A stretch of 64,000 bases of DNA from an uncultured Chloroflexota bacterium (GCA_937879875.1 CALFMN010000021.1:88492-152491); one strand, 5' to 3'. Shown: positions 1 to 8,790, numbered from the stretch's first letter. Numbers and translations: made by a program. Notes: generated by a model from the sequence alone, not told the origin.

Positions 1-311
1 AGGAACTCGGCCGGCGGCGGCACGGTCATGGCGTGCGCCTCGTCGGGCTCCATGCCGGTGCCCTGTGCCGCTTTCGGCAGGTGCCACTGCTGATCGAGTC
101 CCTGCTCAAGCCAGACGGTGTTCTTGCGCTGCAACACGAAGTTGACGACGTTGTCCTCCGTGCGAATCCAGTGCCAGGCGGTGAAGCCGATGTGGTTGGT
201 AGTGGGACCGAGGCGACGCTGCCACTGCTCCAGCGAAAGATCCTCCAGCGCCTTCGCGTAGTTTTCGTGCAGTTGGTCGATGAAGTGACGCAGATAGTCA
301 CGGATCTCCAC
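1..311 (-). CDS. DinB-like protein, partial (3' end missing)
   Basis: Reading the minus strand from a GTG at 311 gives an uninterrupted frame of 103 codons that leaves the window at base 1. The start is chosen because an AGGAG lies 7 bases before it. The protein begins VEIRDYLRHFIDQLHENY and continues with GFTAWHWIRTEDNVVNFV. This is the four-helix pattern of DinB/DUF664 metal-dependent proteins, in which a mid-helix His following a short Gly-x-x-x-Trp segment is a metal ligand. It lies 62 bases downstream of the LacI gene in the same direction and may be co-transcribed. The substrate is unknown; some family members are thiol-dependent transferases, but nothing here decides that. Confidence 0.7.
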   Translation of the reverse strand, partial: MEIRDYLRHFIDQLHENYAKALEDLSLEQWQRRLGPTTNHIGFTAWHWIRTEDNVVNFVLQRKNTVWLEQGLDQQWHLPKAAQGTGMEPDEAHAMTVPPPAEF

Positions 312-373
312 GGTCGTGCTCCTGCCGGCCGGCGGCGTCAAGGCGGCGCCGGCCGCGCCCCGCATTCTGCCGT

Positions 374-1408
374 CTACTTGCCCGCCGGCGCAACCGGCCG
401 TGCCGGCGCGATCGACTCGCGCACCACCAGCTCGGAGCGCTGAACCAACGTCTGCTCGCGCGCCTCGCCTGCTGCCACGGCGAAGAACAGTTCCGCAGCG
501 CGGCGGCCGAATTCGCTGTAGTCGAGCCGGATCACGCTGATCGGCGGTTCGAAGGCGTTGGCCCAGAGCGAATCGCCGTGCGCGAGCAGCGAGACATCGC
601 GCGGCATGCGCAGACCGGCCTCGCGCACGGCGAGCAGCATGCCAGGCGTGAAGCGGTGCATGCCGGCGATCAGTGCCGTCGGCCGGTCGGGCCGGGCCAG
701 CATCTCGCTGGTAAAGGTACGTGCCTCGTCCAGATTCTGCGCGGCGTACAGTAGTGACTCATCGACCGAGACGCCGGCTGCGGCGTGCGCTTTGCGGTAG
801 TCGCGCATGCGCACGGACATGCTGGCCACCGGTTGGGCCGGCTCGCTGCCGTAGGAGCGGATGATCAGGCCGATGCGCCGGTGGCCCAGATCGAACAGCA
901 GCCGGAAGGCCGAGCGCGCGGCCTCCTCTTCGTCGACGACGATCTCCGGCTCCATGCCGCTGGGCGAGCGCTGACCCATCACGATCACCGGGATGCCCGT
1001 GGCCCGTGCCGCGGCGATCTGCTCCTGATAGGGGCCGAGCGGATGGATCAGGATGCCGTCGACGCGCTGGCCGTAGAGCCGGTCGAGGTGCGTGCCCTGG
1101 GCGCTGAAGGAGCCGGCCGCGTCGCAGACGAACAGGCTGCGGCCGCGGGCCGCGGCGACTTGCTCGATGCCGTGCAGGATGTCGGTGAAGGTCGGATTGG
1201 TGAGATCGGGCACGACCACGCCGATCGTGCCGGTGCGGGCGAGGCGCAGGCTGCGCGCGGCGGCGTTCGGCCGGTAGCCGAGCTGCGCGATCGCCTCTTC
1301 GACCAGGCGGCGCAGGCCGGGGTGAACCGAGCGGTCGCCATTGACGACGCGCGAGACCGTCGCGATGGAGACGTTGGCCGCGCGGCCGACGTCGCGGATG
1401 GTAGCCAC
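374..1408 (-). CDS. LacI-family transcriptional regulator
   Basis: The protein has 344 residues. The N-terminal HTH reads ATIRDVGRAANVSIATVSRV, followed by the hinge helix region (RPNAAARSLR), then a periplasmic-binding-protein-like effector domain starting TGTIGVVVPDLTNPTF. This is a standard full-length LacI/GalR repressor that binds an operator as a dimer and releases it on binding a small sugar or nucleoside ligand. GTG at 1408 gives the usual start just before ATIRDV and has GAGGG upstream; GTG at 1414 is an alternative. No sugar-utilization genes are adjacent, so the ligand cannot be named. Confidence 0.93.
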   Translation of the reverse strand: MATIRDVGRAANVSIATVSRVVNGDRSVHPGLRRLVEEAIAQLGYRPNAAARSLRLARTGTIGVVVPDLTNPTFTDILHGIEQVAAARGRSLFVCDAAGSFSAQGTHLDRLYGQRVDGILIHPLGPYQEQIAAARATGIPVIVMGQRSPSGMEPEIVVDEEEAARSAFRLLFDLGHRRIGLIIRSYGSEPAQPVASMSVRMRDYRKAHAAAGVSVDESLLYAAQNLDEARTFTSEMLARPDRPTALIAGMHRFTPGMLLAVREAGLRMPRDVSLLAHGDSLWANAFEPPISVIRLDYSEFGRRAAELFFAVAAGEAREQTLVQRSELVVRESIAPARPVAPAGK

Positions 1409-1629
1409 GGGCACCCTCGCGCCGGGCGACTTGCGCGAAAAGGTTTACCGGCCGCCGAAGTATCCCGCCGCGTCGCAACGATGTCAAGACGGCTGAAGGG
1501 TGAAGGGTGAGAGGTGAAGCGTGAACGTGCTGCATGGTTGGCCCGTACTCTGGTGTACGACTCGCCGCTCGCCTGCACCCTGCACCCTCAACCCTGGCCC
1601 TGGCGTGTAGAATGCAGGCGCTCGCGGCG

Positions 1630-1895
1630 GGCCTAGCCCTGGTTTCGCACACGAAACCTGTCCCTTTCCGACGCGGAAAGGGTTTTGGCTGCGGAGGACT
1701 CCCGACGCCAATCCTGCCTGCGCGGCAACCGAGGAGTCGCCGCGCGCCCGCAGGCCTGATCACGCGATCAGCGGTCACATGATCGAAAGGTGGAAAATCC
1801 TCCCAACGAGAAAACCCTTCCCGTGTCGGGAAGGGAGACGCGGCGCTTTTTAGATCGCCGCTCCACGGCGATGAGGGCGCGGCGGGGTTAGGTGA
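1630..1895. repeat. Family A palindromic repeat, copy 1 (diverged)
   Basis: The left end GGCCTAGCCCTG and the right end CGGGGTTAGGTG are diverged versions of the inverted ends of the 25164-25384 copy. Inside are the shared blocks CCTGTCCCTTTCCGACGCGG near 1658 and CCCTTCCCG...GGGAGACGCGGCG at 1816-1844. The GTG start codon of the following SDR gene falls in the right terminal repeat. The stretch 1409-1629 before it holds no gene, only short G/A-rich direct repeats (GGGTGA units, 1497-1520). Confidence 0.7.
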
Positions 1896-2662
1896 CGGTG
1901 CAGGTGGACGAGTTCGATCTGAAGGGCGAGGTTGCGCTGGTGACGGGCGGCAACGGCGGCATCGGCCGCGGTATCGCCGTCGGGCTGGCCCGGGCGGGCG
2001 CCGATATTGTGATCGCGGCGCGCGACGAGGCGAAGACGGCGGACGCCCGCGCCGAGGTCGAGGCGCTGGGCCGTCGCTGCGTCGGTGTGCGCTGCGACGT
2101 GAGCCGCCGCGCCGAGCTGCAGGCCGCGGTACAGATCGCGCGCGATGCGCTGGGCAAGCTCAGCATCGTCGTGGCGAACGCGGGCATCGCCGTGCGCGGG
2201 GCGCCGCAGTCGCTGGCGGAAGAAGATTGGCTGCGGGTGATCGGCACGAACCTGAACGGCGTCTTCTTCGCCGCGCAGACGGCGCATCCGGCGCTTGTGG
2301 CGAACGGCGGCGGCAAGGTGATCACGATCGGCTCCGAGTACTCATTGTTCGGCAGCCCGACCGTGCCGTCGTATTCGGCCAGCAAAGGCGGCGTGGTGCA
2401 ACTGACGAAGTCGCTGGCGGTGGCCTGGGCGCGGGACAACATCCAGGTCAACTGCATCATCCCCGGCTGGGTGCGCACCGACCTGACCGCACCGGTCATG
2501 GAAGACAAAGAGAGCTACGAGCGCATCGTCGGCCGCACGCCGGCGCGCCGCTTCGCCGAGCCCGAAGAGCTGGCCGGCGCCGCCGTCTTCCTCGCCTCGC
2601 GCGCCTCGAATTTTGTGACCGGCCAGAGCCTGGTGGTGGACGGCGGCTACTCGATCGCCTGA
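1892..2662 (+). CDS. Short-chain dehydrogenase/reductase (SDR)
   Basis: This is a 256-residue classical SDR, an NAD(P)(H)-dependent oxidoreductase of the cytosol. The Rossmann cofactor motif TGGNGGIG is near residue 18, the structural NAG at about 93-95, catalytic Ser in TIGSEYS, and the YSASK catalytic Tyr/Lys at about 156-160. The C-terminal GQSLVVDGGYSIA is the usual family ending. The GTG start lies inside the right end of a palindromic repeat and has no clear Shine-Dalgarno sequence; GTGs at 1898 and 1904 are alternatives. The substrate is unknown. The family resembles 3-ketoacyl reductases and sugar or alcohol dehydrogenases. Confidence 0.92.
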   Translation: MTVQVDEFDLKGEVALVTGGNGGIGRGIAVGLARAGADIVIAARDEAKTADARAEVEALGRRCVGVRCDVSRRAELQAAVQIARDALGKLSIVVANAGIAVRGAPQSLAEEDWLRVIGTNLNGVFFAAQTAHPALVANGGGKVITIGSEYSLFGSPTVPSYSASKGGVVQLTKSLAVAWARDNIQVNCIIPGWVRTDLTAPVMEDKESYERIVGRTPARRFAEPEELAGAAVFLASRASNFVTGQSLVVDGGYSIA

Positions 2663-2747
2663 ACGTTGCCAGCGCCGCGCTGTGCTGGCTATGCTCGCGC
2701 TGGCACAAGATCATTCGGAGCCGTTCCCTGCGCCGTGAGGCCGCGCG

Positions 2748-5564
2748 ATGGCCGAACTGCCGACTGGCACGCTCACCTTTCTCTTCACCGACGTGGAGGG
2801 CAGCACGCGCCTGTGGGAGCGGCACCCGCAGGCGATGCGCCGGATCATGGCCCGTCACGACGCGCTGCTGACCCAATGCTTCGAACAACACAAAGGTGTC
2901 GTCGTGCGCCCGCGTGGGGAGGGCGACTCGCTGTTCGCCGTCTTCATGCGGGCGAGCGATGCCGTCACCGCGGCACTCGAAGGGCAGCGCGTGCTGCTTA
3001 CAGAGGATTGGGGCGCGATCGGGCCGCTGCGGGTGCGCATGGGCTTGCACACGGGCGAGGCGGACCTGCGCGCGGGGGACTACTACGGCAGCGCCGTGAA
3101 TCGCTGCGCCCGCATCCGCGCCGCCGGCCACGGCGGCCAGGTGCTGCTCTCCGAGGCGACGGCGAAGCTCGTGCGCGAAACGCTGCCGGACGGCGCAACG
3201 CTGCTGGACCTCGGCCGGCACCGGCTGCGCGACCTGAGCGAGCCAGAGCAACTGTTCCAACTCATTGCCGCAGACCTCCCCGGCACGTTTCCACCGCTGA
3301 AGACGTTGGAGAGCCGGCCCAACAACCTGCCGCTGCAGCTCACCAGCTTCGTCGGTCGCGGGCGCGAGCTGGCCGAGCTTGCAAGCCTGCTGAAAACGGC
3401 GCGTTTGGTGACGCTCACTGGCCCCGGCGGCACCGGCAAAACGCGGTTGGCGCTGCACGTCGCCGCTGGGCTGCTGGACGGCTTCTCCGATGGCGTGTTC
3501 TTTGTGGACCTGGCGTCGCTGCAGGATCCGGCGCTCGTGCCCGCGGCGGTCGCCCAGGCCCTCGGTGTCCAGGGCCTGCCGGAGGTGTCGGCCCGCGAGA
3601 GCGTGCTGCGCTTCCTCCGGGACAAACAGGTGCTGCTCGTGCTGGACAACTACGAGCACCTGTTGGCAGCGGCTGAATTCGCAGCGGCGCTGCTTCAGGC
3701 GGCGCCGGCGGTGCGCCTCCTCGTGACGAGCCGCGCGCCGCTGCGGGTGACCGGCGAGCGGGAATATGCGGTTGCGCCCTTGCTGGCGCCGCAGGAGCGC
3801 GTGCACTCGGCAGCGGAGCTGGCGCAGAATCCGGCAGTGCAACTCTTCGTGCAGCGGGCACAGGCCGTGCGAGCCGACTTCGCGCTGAGCGATGCAAACG
3901 CCTCGACCGTGGCGGCCACCTGCGCACGGCTGGACGGCTTGCCGCTGGCGCTCGAACTGGCGGCGGCGCGGATGCGTGCGTTGCCAGTGGCAGCGCTGCT
4001 GGCGCGATTGGAGCAGCGCTTGCCGATCTTGACGGGCGGCGCACGGGACGTGCCGGCGCGCCAGCAGACGTTGCGGGACGCGATCGCCTGGAGCTACGCC
4101 CTGCTTGAGCCGGCGGAGCAGCGCTTGTTCCGACGGGTTGGCGTGTTTGCCGGCGGCTGTACGCTGGCGTTGGCGGAGGCCGTCTGCACCGCCGACGGCG
4201 ACCTCGGCCTCGACGTGCTGGACGGCGTCGGTTCGCTGGTGGAGAAGAGCCTGCTGCGCGAAGTCGACGGCCAGGCGGGAGAGCCCCGCTACCGCATGTT
4301 GGAGACCATCCGCGAGTTTGCCCTCGGGGAGCTTGAGGCCCATGGCGAAGCGGAGGCTGTACGGCGGCACCTGGCGGTGCAGGTGTTACAGCTGGTCCGA
4401 CAGGCCGCCGTGGCGGGTGCCCAGGAGCGCCTGGACGTCGACCTGGATAATGCCCGGACCGTGCTGGGGTGGTGCGTCGAACACATGGAGTTGGCGGTGG
4501 GGGTGCGATTGTTCTGGGCGTTGCGCTGGTATCTGCACTACCGTGGACTCGGAAAGGAGCTCAACCTGTGGCGCCAGCGCCTCCTCGCCCTGCCGGACGC
4601 CTCGGCGCCGAGCGTTTCTCGGGCGCGGCTGCTTGGAATCACGCTGTTTGACCCGCTCTCCCTCGCCGAACAGGAGCGCGCGGTGCTTGAGCTCGAGGAA
4701 GCCATTGGCCTCAGTCGTGCCCTGGGCGACGCGTCCTGCCTCGCCGATGCGCTCCAACACCTTGCGGTGCTGCGGATGAGTCAGGGCCGGTTTGACGCGC
4801 TGGTGCCGCCGGCAGAAGAAGCGCTCCCGCTGTATCTCGCAGCGGGAGCGCCACAGGCCGCTGCCTCTATGCAGCTCTTCCTGGTTCATGCCGCGCTTTC
4901 CCGCGGCGATATCGCCACCGCAGAAGCGCTGGTCGCGGCCAATCGGGCGCTCGAGGGCACGAAACGCTCGTCGCCCGGCCTATCAGCGGAGTCCGCGCTC
5001 GCAGAGGCGCACGGCGACCATGGGCGGGCGCGGGTGTTCCTGGAGGAGTCGGCTCGAGCGGCGGCCGCGTTACAGGGGGAGCAGAGCCCTGACAGACTGG
5101 CCCGCCTCGCCATGCTCGTGCAGGTCACCCTGCGCCAAGGGGACACGCGGGGCGCGGTGGCACGCTGCACCGAGAGTCTCGCCGTGGAACGCCGTGTGGG
5201 GCCCTCGCGCTTTCTGGCGGCGGTCTTGACGGTGCTCGCCCAGGCGGCGGAGCGCTGTGGCCGGCTGCCCGCCAGCGCACGGCTGTTGGCCGCCGTCGAC
5301 GGGCAACGGCGAACGTTCGCCGTGGAGGTGCCGGGCGTGCAGGAGGCGCAGCAGGCGGCGGTGGCGCGGGTGCGGGTCGCGCTGGGCGAGGCGGCGTTCG
5401 CCGAAGCGTGGGCGGTGGGCGAGGCGCTTGCTCCGGAGGAAGCCATCGAGCTTGGCCTGGCTGTTGCCGGGGAGCTGGCGGCCGGCCCAGCGGCCCTCAT
5501 CCTCACCCCCGTCCCCTCTCCTTCTCCCAATCCTGGAGAGAAGGAAAGGGGCGATCCGGCGTGA
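2748..5564 (+). CDS. Class III cyclase-like / STAND ATPase / TPR regulator
   Basis: This 938-residue cytosolic signalling protein has three parts. Residues about 8-170 form a class III nucleotidyl cyclase homology domain beginning with FLFTDVEGST, with GEGDSLFAVF and the GLHTGEA and GSAVNRCARI segments. A STAND-type ATPase follows, with Walker A GPGGTGKT near 225-232 and Walker B LLVLDN near 296-301, plus the TSRAPL sensor segment. The rest is helical TPR-like repeat. Such proteins are common in actinobacteria and Chloroflexota as putative regulators; whether the cyclase domain makes cAMP is not settled. The start follows AGGCCGCGCG with ATG. The last ~24 codons are encoded by a family B repeat, giving an unnatural Pro/Ser/Gly-rich tail. 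Confidence 0.9.
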   Translation: MAELPTGTLTFLFTDVEGSTRLWERHPQAMRRIMARHDALLTQCFEQHKGVVVRPRGEGDSLFAVFMRASDAVTAALEGQRVLLTEDWGAIGPLRVRMGLHTGEADLRAGDYYGSAVNRCARIRAAGHGGQVLLSEATAKLVRETLPDGATLLDLGRHRLRDLSEPEQLFQLIAADLPGTFPPLKTLESRPNNLPLQLTSFVGRGRELAELASLLKTARLVTLTGPGGTGKTRLALHVAAGLLDGFSDGVFFVDLASLQDPALVPAAVAQALGVQGLPEVSARESVLRFLRDKQVLLVLDNYEHLLAAAEFAAALLQAAPAVRLLVTSRAPLRVTGEREYAVAPLLAPQERVHSAAELAQNPAVQLFVQRAQAVRADFALSDANASTVAATCARLDGLPLALELAAARMRALPVAALLARLEQRLPILTGGARDVPARQQTLRDAIAWSYALLEPAEQRLFRRVGVFAGGCTLALAEAVCTADGDLGLDVLDGVGSLVEKSLLREVDGQAGEPRYRMLETIREFALGELEAHGEAEAVRRHLAVQVLQLVRQAAVAGAQERLDVDLDNARTVLGWCVEHMELAVGVRLFWALRWYLHYRGLGKELNLWRQRLLALPDASAPSVSRARLLGITLFDPLSLAEQERAVLELEEAIGLSRALGDASCLADALQHLAVLRMSQGRFDALVPPAEEALPLYLAAGAPQAAASMQLFLVHAALSRGDIATAEALVAANRALEGTKRSSPGLSAESALAEAHGDHGRARVFLEESARAAAALQGEQSPDRLARLAMLVQVTLRQGDTRGAVARCTESLAVERRVGPSRFLAAVLTVLAQAAERCGRLPASARLLAAVDGQRRTFAVEVPGVQEAQQAAVARVRVALGEAAFAEAWAVGEALAPEEAIELGLAVAGELAAGPAALILTPVPSPSPNPGEKERGDPA

Positions 5565-5795
5565 AGCGTTCCGGAGGGCGTCGGGCCAGCAATCGCCTGT
5601 AGGGGCGCACGGCGTGCGCCCTTCGCGGCCAAAGCCGCGCCCAACGGCGCGCCGGATAACCCGGTGCTCTTGTGGATCGCCGCAACGCCAACCATCTCCA
5701 TCAACCTGCTAACCCGGCGCCCTTTCGGATCGCTTCATGCCGGATCGCCCCTTTCCCTCCAGAATTGGGGGAAAGGGGACGGGGGATGGAGGGCC
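5492..5795. repeat. Family B inverted-arm repeat
   Basis: The left arm 5492-5568 and right arm 5731-5795 are inverted copies of each other, each starting at the outside with GGCCCTC and ending inside with GATCCGGC(G/A)TGAAGCG. Each arm also contains a small hairpin around CCCAATCCTGGAGAG. The 162-base centre shows no gene. The left arm overlaps the 3' end of the cyclase-ATPase gene and supplies its stop codon. Copies related to these arms recur at 7465, 8251, 12640, 34709, 48159 and 51401. Confidence 0.8.
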
Positions 5796-5839
5796 AGCCG
5801 CGCTATGATGGCGCTGCGTTTCTGCTCAGGAGCTACGCC

Positions 5840-7447
5840 ATGACGACGCTGCACACCACCAGCCGCACGCTACCGCGGTTCACGTTGCAGGACGGCGAGG
5901 GCCGCGAGCGCCGCTTCCCCAGCGGCCGCCATGCCCTGCTCTGCTTCGTGAAAGAGGACTGTCCCACCTGCCGTCTCTCGATGCCGCTGGTCGAGGCGGC
6001 GCACCGCGCCTTCGGCGAGGCGCTCGACATCTGGGCGATCGGCCAGGACGAAGCGGGCAACGCGAAGCTGGTGGACGAGTTCGGCCTCAGCGTCCCCATG
6101 CTGGACGACACGGCGCTGAAGGTTTCGTACGCCTACGACCTCGACACCGTGCCCACGGTGATCCTTGCGGACGGCAGCGGCGCCGAACAGCGGCACTTCG
6201 TCGGCTTCGATAAGGCCGACTGGCTGGATCTGGTGCGCGCGCTGGCGCGGCTGGCGGGCGGCGCGGCGCCGGCGGTCGATTGGGCGTCCTATCCCGAGTC
6301 GCGGCCGGGCTGCGGCTCGAAGTCGGTCGAGCCGGGCATCGCCGAGCGGCTGGCGGCGGAGGCCGAGGGCAGCCCGCTGCGGGCGCGGCGCATCGAGGTC
6401 GGCGAGGGCGACGACGTTTTCGAGTTCATGTTCGACCAGGGGCTGACGGACGGCCTGCCCGTGGTGCCGCCCACACCGGAGCGGGTGCTGCGTATGCTGC
6501 ACGGCACACGGCGCGATCCGCAGGAGGTTGTAGCCGTGGTGCCGCCGAACATGGCGCCGGCCACGGTCGAGAAGGTCGCGGCCAACGCGGTGCTGGCCGG
6601 CTGCAAGCCCGCGTACCTGCCTGTCGTGATCGCCGCGCTTGAGGCCGTCTGCACCGATACATTCAACATCCACGGCGTGAACGCCACGACCTGGGCAGCC
6701 AGCCCGGTGATCGTCGTCAACGGCCCGATCCGCGACCGCATCGGCATGAACTACGGGCTGATGGCGCTGGGCTACGGCAACCGCGCCAACGCCACGATCG
6801 GCCGCGCGCTGAAGCTGTGCATCCGCAACCTCGGCGGCGCCAGGCCGGGCGGCGTCGAACGCTCGGTGCTCGGCTCGCCGGGCAAATACACGATGTGCTT
6901 CGCCGAGCACGAGGCGCGCAGCCCCTGGCAGCCGCTGCACGTGGAGCGCGGCTTCCGCCCGGAACAGAGCGTGGTCACCGTCTTCGGCCTCGAAGTCTCG
7001 CCCCGCCACATCGCCGACCAGACCTCGCGCACGGCGCGGCAGCTCGGCGGCAGCCTCGGCCTGGGCCTTGAGGCGTGCTGGCTGCCGAAGGCGCACGGCC
7101 AGGGCGATGTGCTGCTCGTCGTCTGCCCCGAACACGTTGATACGCTCTGGCGCGACCGCTGGACCAAAGCGCAACTGCGCGAGCGCATTCAGGAGATCAC
7201 GTCGCGGCCCGTGCGCGAGCTGCTGGCGGACGACGAAAGCGGCGAAGGCATTCCCCGCTCACGCTTCGGTCCGGGTGGTCCGAGCGAGGAGGAGCTAAAC
7301 CGGCGCATTCCCAAGTTCCGCTCGCCGGAGAACATCCACATCGTCGTGGCCGGCGGCGAGGGCGGCAAGTTCTCCTCGGTTTTCGCCGGCTGGGTCAGCG
7401 GCCCGACAGGTTCGTCCTCCGTCAGCCGCGTGATCGAAGAGGTGTGA
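5840..7447 (+). CDS. Thioredoxin-like domain fused to conserved UGSC-associated domain
   Basis: This is a 535-residue protein without a signal peptide. Residues about 10-135 form a thioredoxin/TlpA-like domain with redox pair CPTC at 41-44 and a cis-Pro-type segment DTVPTVIL. Residues about 175-535 are a second domain with GLTDGLPVVPPT, PPNMAPATVEKVA, FNIHGVNATTWA and NRANATIGRAL. I recognise that domain from memory as one that accompanies UGSC selenoproteins, but I know no established function. ATG 5840 is chosen for its CAGGAG box; the upstream frame lies in a repeat. The UGSC gene starts 272 bases downstream in the same direction, so the two probably form one redox system. An untested reading is that this protein's CPTC reduces the partner's selenenyl-sulfide. 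Confidence 0.8.
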   Translation: MTTLHTTSRTLPRFTLQDGEGRERRFPSGRHALLCFVKEDCPTCRLSMPLVEAAHRAFGEALDIWAIGQDEAGNAKLVDEFGLSVPMLDDTALKVSYAYDLDTVPTVILADGSGAEQRHFVGFDKADWLDLVRALARLAGGAAPAVDWASYPESRPGCGSKSVEPGIAERLAAEAEGSPLRARRIEVGEGDDVFEFMFDQGLTDGLPVVPPTPERVLRMLHGTRRDPQEVVAVVPPNMAPATVEKVAANAVLAGCKPAYLPVVIAALEAVCTDTFNIHGVNATTWAASPVIVVNGPIRDRIGMNYGLMALGYGNRANATIGRALKLCIRNLGGARPGGVERSVLGSPGKYTMCFAEHEARSPWQPLHVERGFRPEQSVVTVFGLEVSPRHIADQTSRTARQLGGSLGLGLEACWLPKAHGQGDVLLVVCPEHVDTLWRDRWTKAQLRERIQEITSRPVRELLADDESGEGIPRSRFGPGGPSEEELNRRIPKFRSPENIHIVVAGGEGGKFSSVFAGWVSGPTGSSSVSRVIEEV

Positions 7448-7464
7448 GTGCGGCCGGCGCGCTC

Positions 7465-7627
7465 GGCCCTCTATCCCCCTACCCCTTTCCCCCAATCCTG
7501 GAGGGAAAGGGGCGATCCTGGGTTGGAGCGATCCGATACTGGGCAGGGTTAACCGTGCCGGCCACGGAACGCCCGACCCAAGATCGCCCCTCGCCCAGGA
7601 TTGGGAGAGGGGAAGGGGGTGAGGGCC
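7465..7627. repeat. Family B inverted-arm repeat
   Basis: This 163-base element is bounded by GGCCCTC and GAGGGCC. Left arm 7465-7523 and right arm 7569-7627 are inverted relatives, each with CCCAATCCTGG or its complement and a GGGGCGATC block. It sits between the thioredoxin-fusion gene and the selenoprotein gene and could attenuate transcription between them. Confidence 0.75.
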
Positions 7628-7719
7628 GACGCCCGCGCACGCCCCAGCATTTCGCCGTACACTAAGGCCGGTCCGCGCATAGTCGTGCGCCGGGCGCCAG
7701 CAGCCAGCGGGAGGATAGG

Positions 7720-8238
7720 ATGACGACCCTCATCGACCCCACGGACGAACGTGTGCCCATTCGCCGGCAGCTCACGCGCCGGCCGGAGGCGATCACCGGC
7801 ACGGTCGCGTTGCTGGACATCAGCAAGCCGCGCGGCGACGTGCTGATCGCGGAGCTGGAGGCGCGCCTTGCCGAGCGGCTGCCCGCGGTCACAATCAAGC
7901 GCTACAAGAAGCCAACCTTCACCAAGCCGGCGCCCGACGAACTGCGCCGCGAGATCGCGCAGGAGGCGGACTTCGTCATCGAAGCCCTTGCCGATTGAGG
8001 GTCATGCACGACGTGCAGTGTGCACGACACGGTGTGGTTCGAAATCCAGGGCAAGCCGAGCGTCTTCGTCGCCTCCAACGTCTTCGTCACCGCCGCCGAG
8101 GCACAGTCCGCCGCGCTGGGGCTGCCGGACGTGCGGCGCATCTTCGTCCCGCACCCGATCCAGGACGCGGCCGACGACGAAATGCGTGCGAAAGCCGACG
8201 CGATCGTGGACGAGGTCATCGCCGCGCTGGTGGACTGA
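7720..8238 (+). CDS. UGSC-family selenoprotein (in-frame UGA at 7996-7998)
   Basis: The frame opens at ATG 7720 (GGGAGGA six bases upstream) and meets TGA at 7996, then continues without a stop to TGA at 8238. Read through, it is a 172-residue protein with selenocysteine at 93. Motifs are LLDISKPRGDV, KRYKKPTFTKPAP, EALAD-U-GSCTTCSVHD, then FVASNVFV and FVPHPIQD. These match both halves of the UGSC family, whose known members have Sec or Cys at exactly this position. Sec93, Cys96 and Cys99 form a likely redox centre. A hairpin right after the UGA fits a bacterial SECIS. The function is unknown; cytosolic thiol/selenol redox chemistry is inferred. Selenocysteine genes (selA, selB, selC, selD) are not in the window. 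Confidence 0.9.
8001..8028 (+). promoter_or_regulatory. Candidate bacterial SECIS hairpin
   Basis: Starting three bases after the in-frame TGA, GTCATGCAC (8001-8009) pairs with GTGCACGAC (8020-8028) in a nine-position stem with one A-C mismatch. The loop is the ten bases 8010-8019. Bacterial SECIS elements sit in the coding sequence directly downstream of the UGA and bind SelB. Position and size agree, with the loop 12-21 bases after the UGA, slightly closer than in E. coli fdhF. Confidence 0.6.
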
Positions 8239-8250
8239 AGGCGGGCCGCC

Positions 8251-8304
8251 GGCCCTCATCGTCTCCTTCCTCCTTCCTCCAATCCGCCGGAAGGAGACGA
8301 TCAT
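8251..8304. terminator. Strong hairpin after the selenoprotein gene (family B fragment)
   Basis: ATCGTCTCCTTCC (8258-8270) and GGAAGGAGACGAT (8289-8301) form a perfect 13-bp stem. It begins with GGCCCTCATC like other family B copies and lies 13 bases after the selenoprotein stop. No U-tract follows, so termination is likely but not certain. Confidence 0.55.
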
Positions 8305-8404
8305 GCACCGTGCGTTCCGAGCACCCGACGGTTAACCCGGCTCGGTCCGAGTGGTGCTCCCCACGATCGCTCCGTGCCCGTGGTCTAATATTACCGTGAC
8401 CGTT

Positions 8405-8790
8405 TAGTATCACGGGCAGCGCGGCGGCGGATCTGGCCTCGGCGGGCGATCGCCTGGTGCCGGCGGCGCCAACGCGACCACGCGATCACGGTGCTGGGCG
8501 GATGCCCGGCGGCGAAGCGGTTCAGCAGCCGGCGGAGTTCCGCGACACGGAGCGGCACGCGGTCGTCGCCTGGGCCCCCTGTTTGCCCGGGCGGTTTCGA
8601 CGGCCCGGCGCGCCGGCGTCATCTGCCGGTGCCAGCCCCGCCAGGCGCGTCCCTCGGCCTGATCGAGCCCGACCTGCCCCTGCGCCAGCGTCAAGCAGTC
8701 CGCGCTGCGCGTGCGCGGGCCGGCCACGCGCACGATGGCGGTCAGCCCCCTCTCGTCGGGGGCGTAGACGAGCGAGGAGGTAGTCACGGC
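8405..8790 (-). pseudogene. IS701-like transposase C-terminal remnant
   Basis: On the minus strand the frame beginning near 8787 reads TAIVRVAGPRTRSADCLTLA then QGQVGLDQ and AWRGWHRQMT. This resembles the C-terminal part of IS701-type DDE transposases (VGLDxYEVRSWxGWxRHxT). After a frame change the sequence continues VAELRRLLNRFAAGHPP and SRWRRRHQAIAR, the usual tail. The N-terminal two thirds are missing and the frame is broken, so this is a dead fragment. Confidence 0.6.

Noticed and set aside
2496..4370. 624-codon minus-strand frame opposite the cyclase-ATPase gene
   Set aside because: Gln/Arg/His-rich shadow of a clear plus-strand gene with Walker motifs.
7996..8020. Reading TGA 7996 as a true stop and the downstream frame (8020-8238) as a separate gene
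   Set aside because: The downstream piece has no ribosome site, and both pieces are halves of one known family with the junction exactly at the Sec position.
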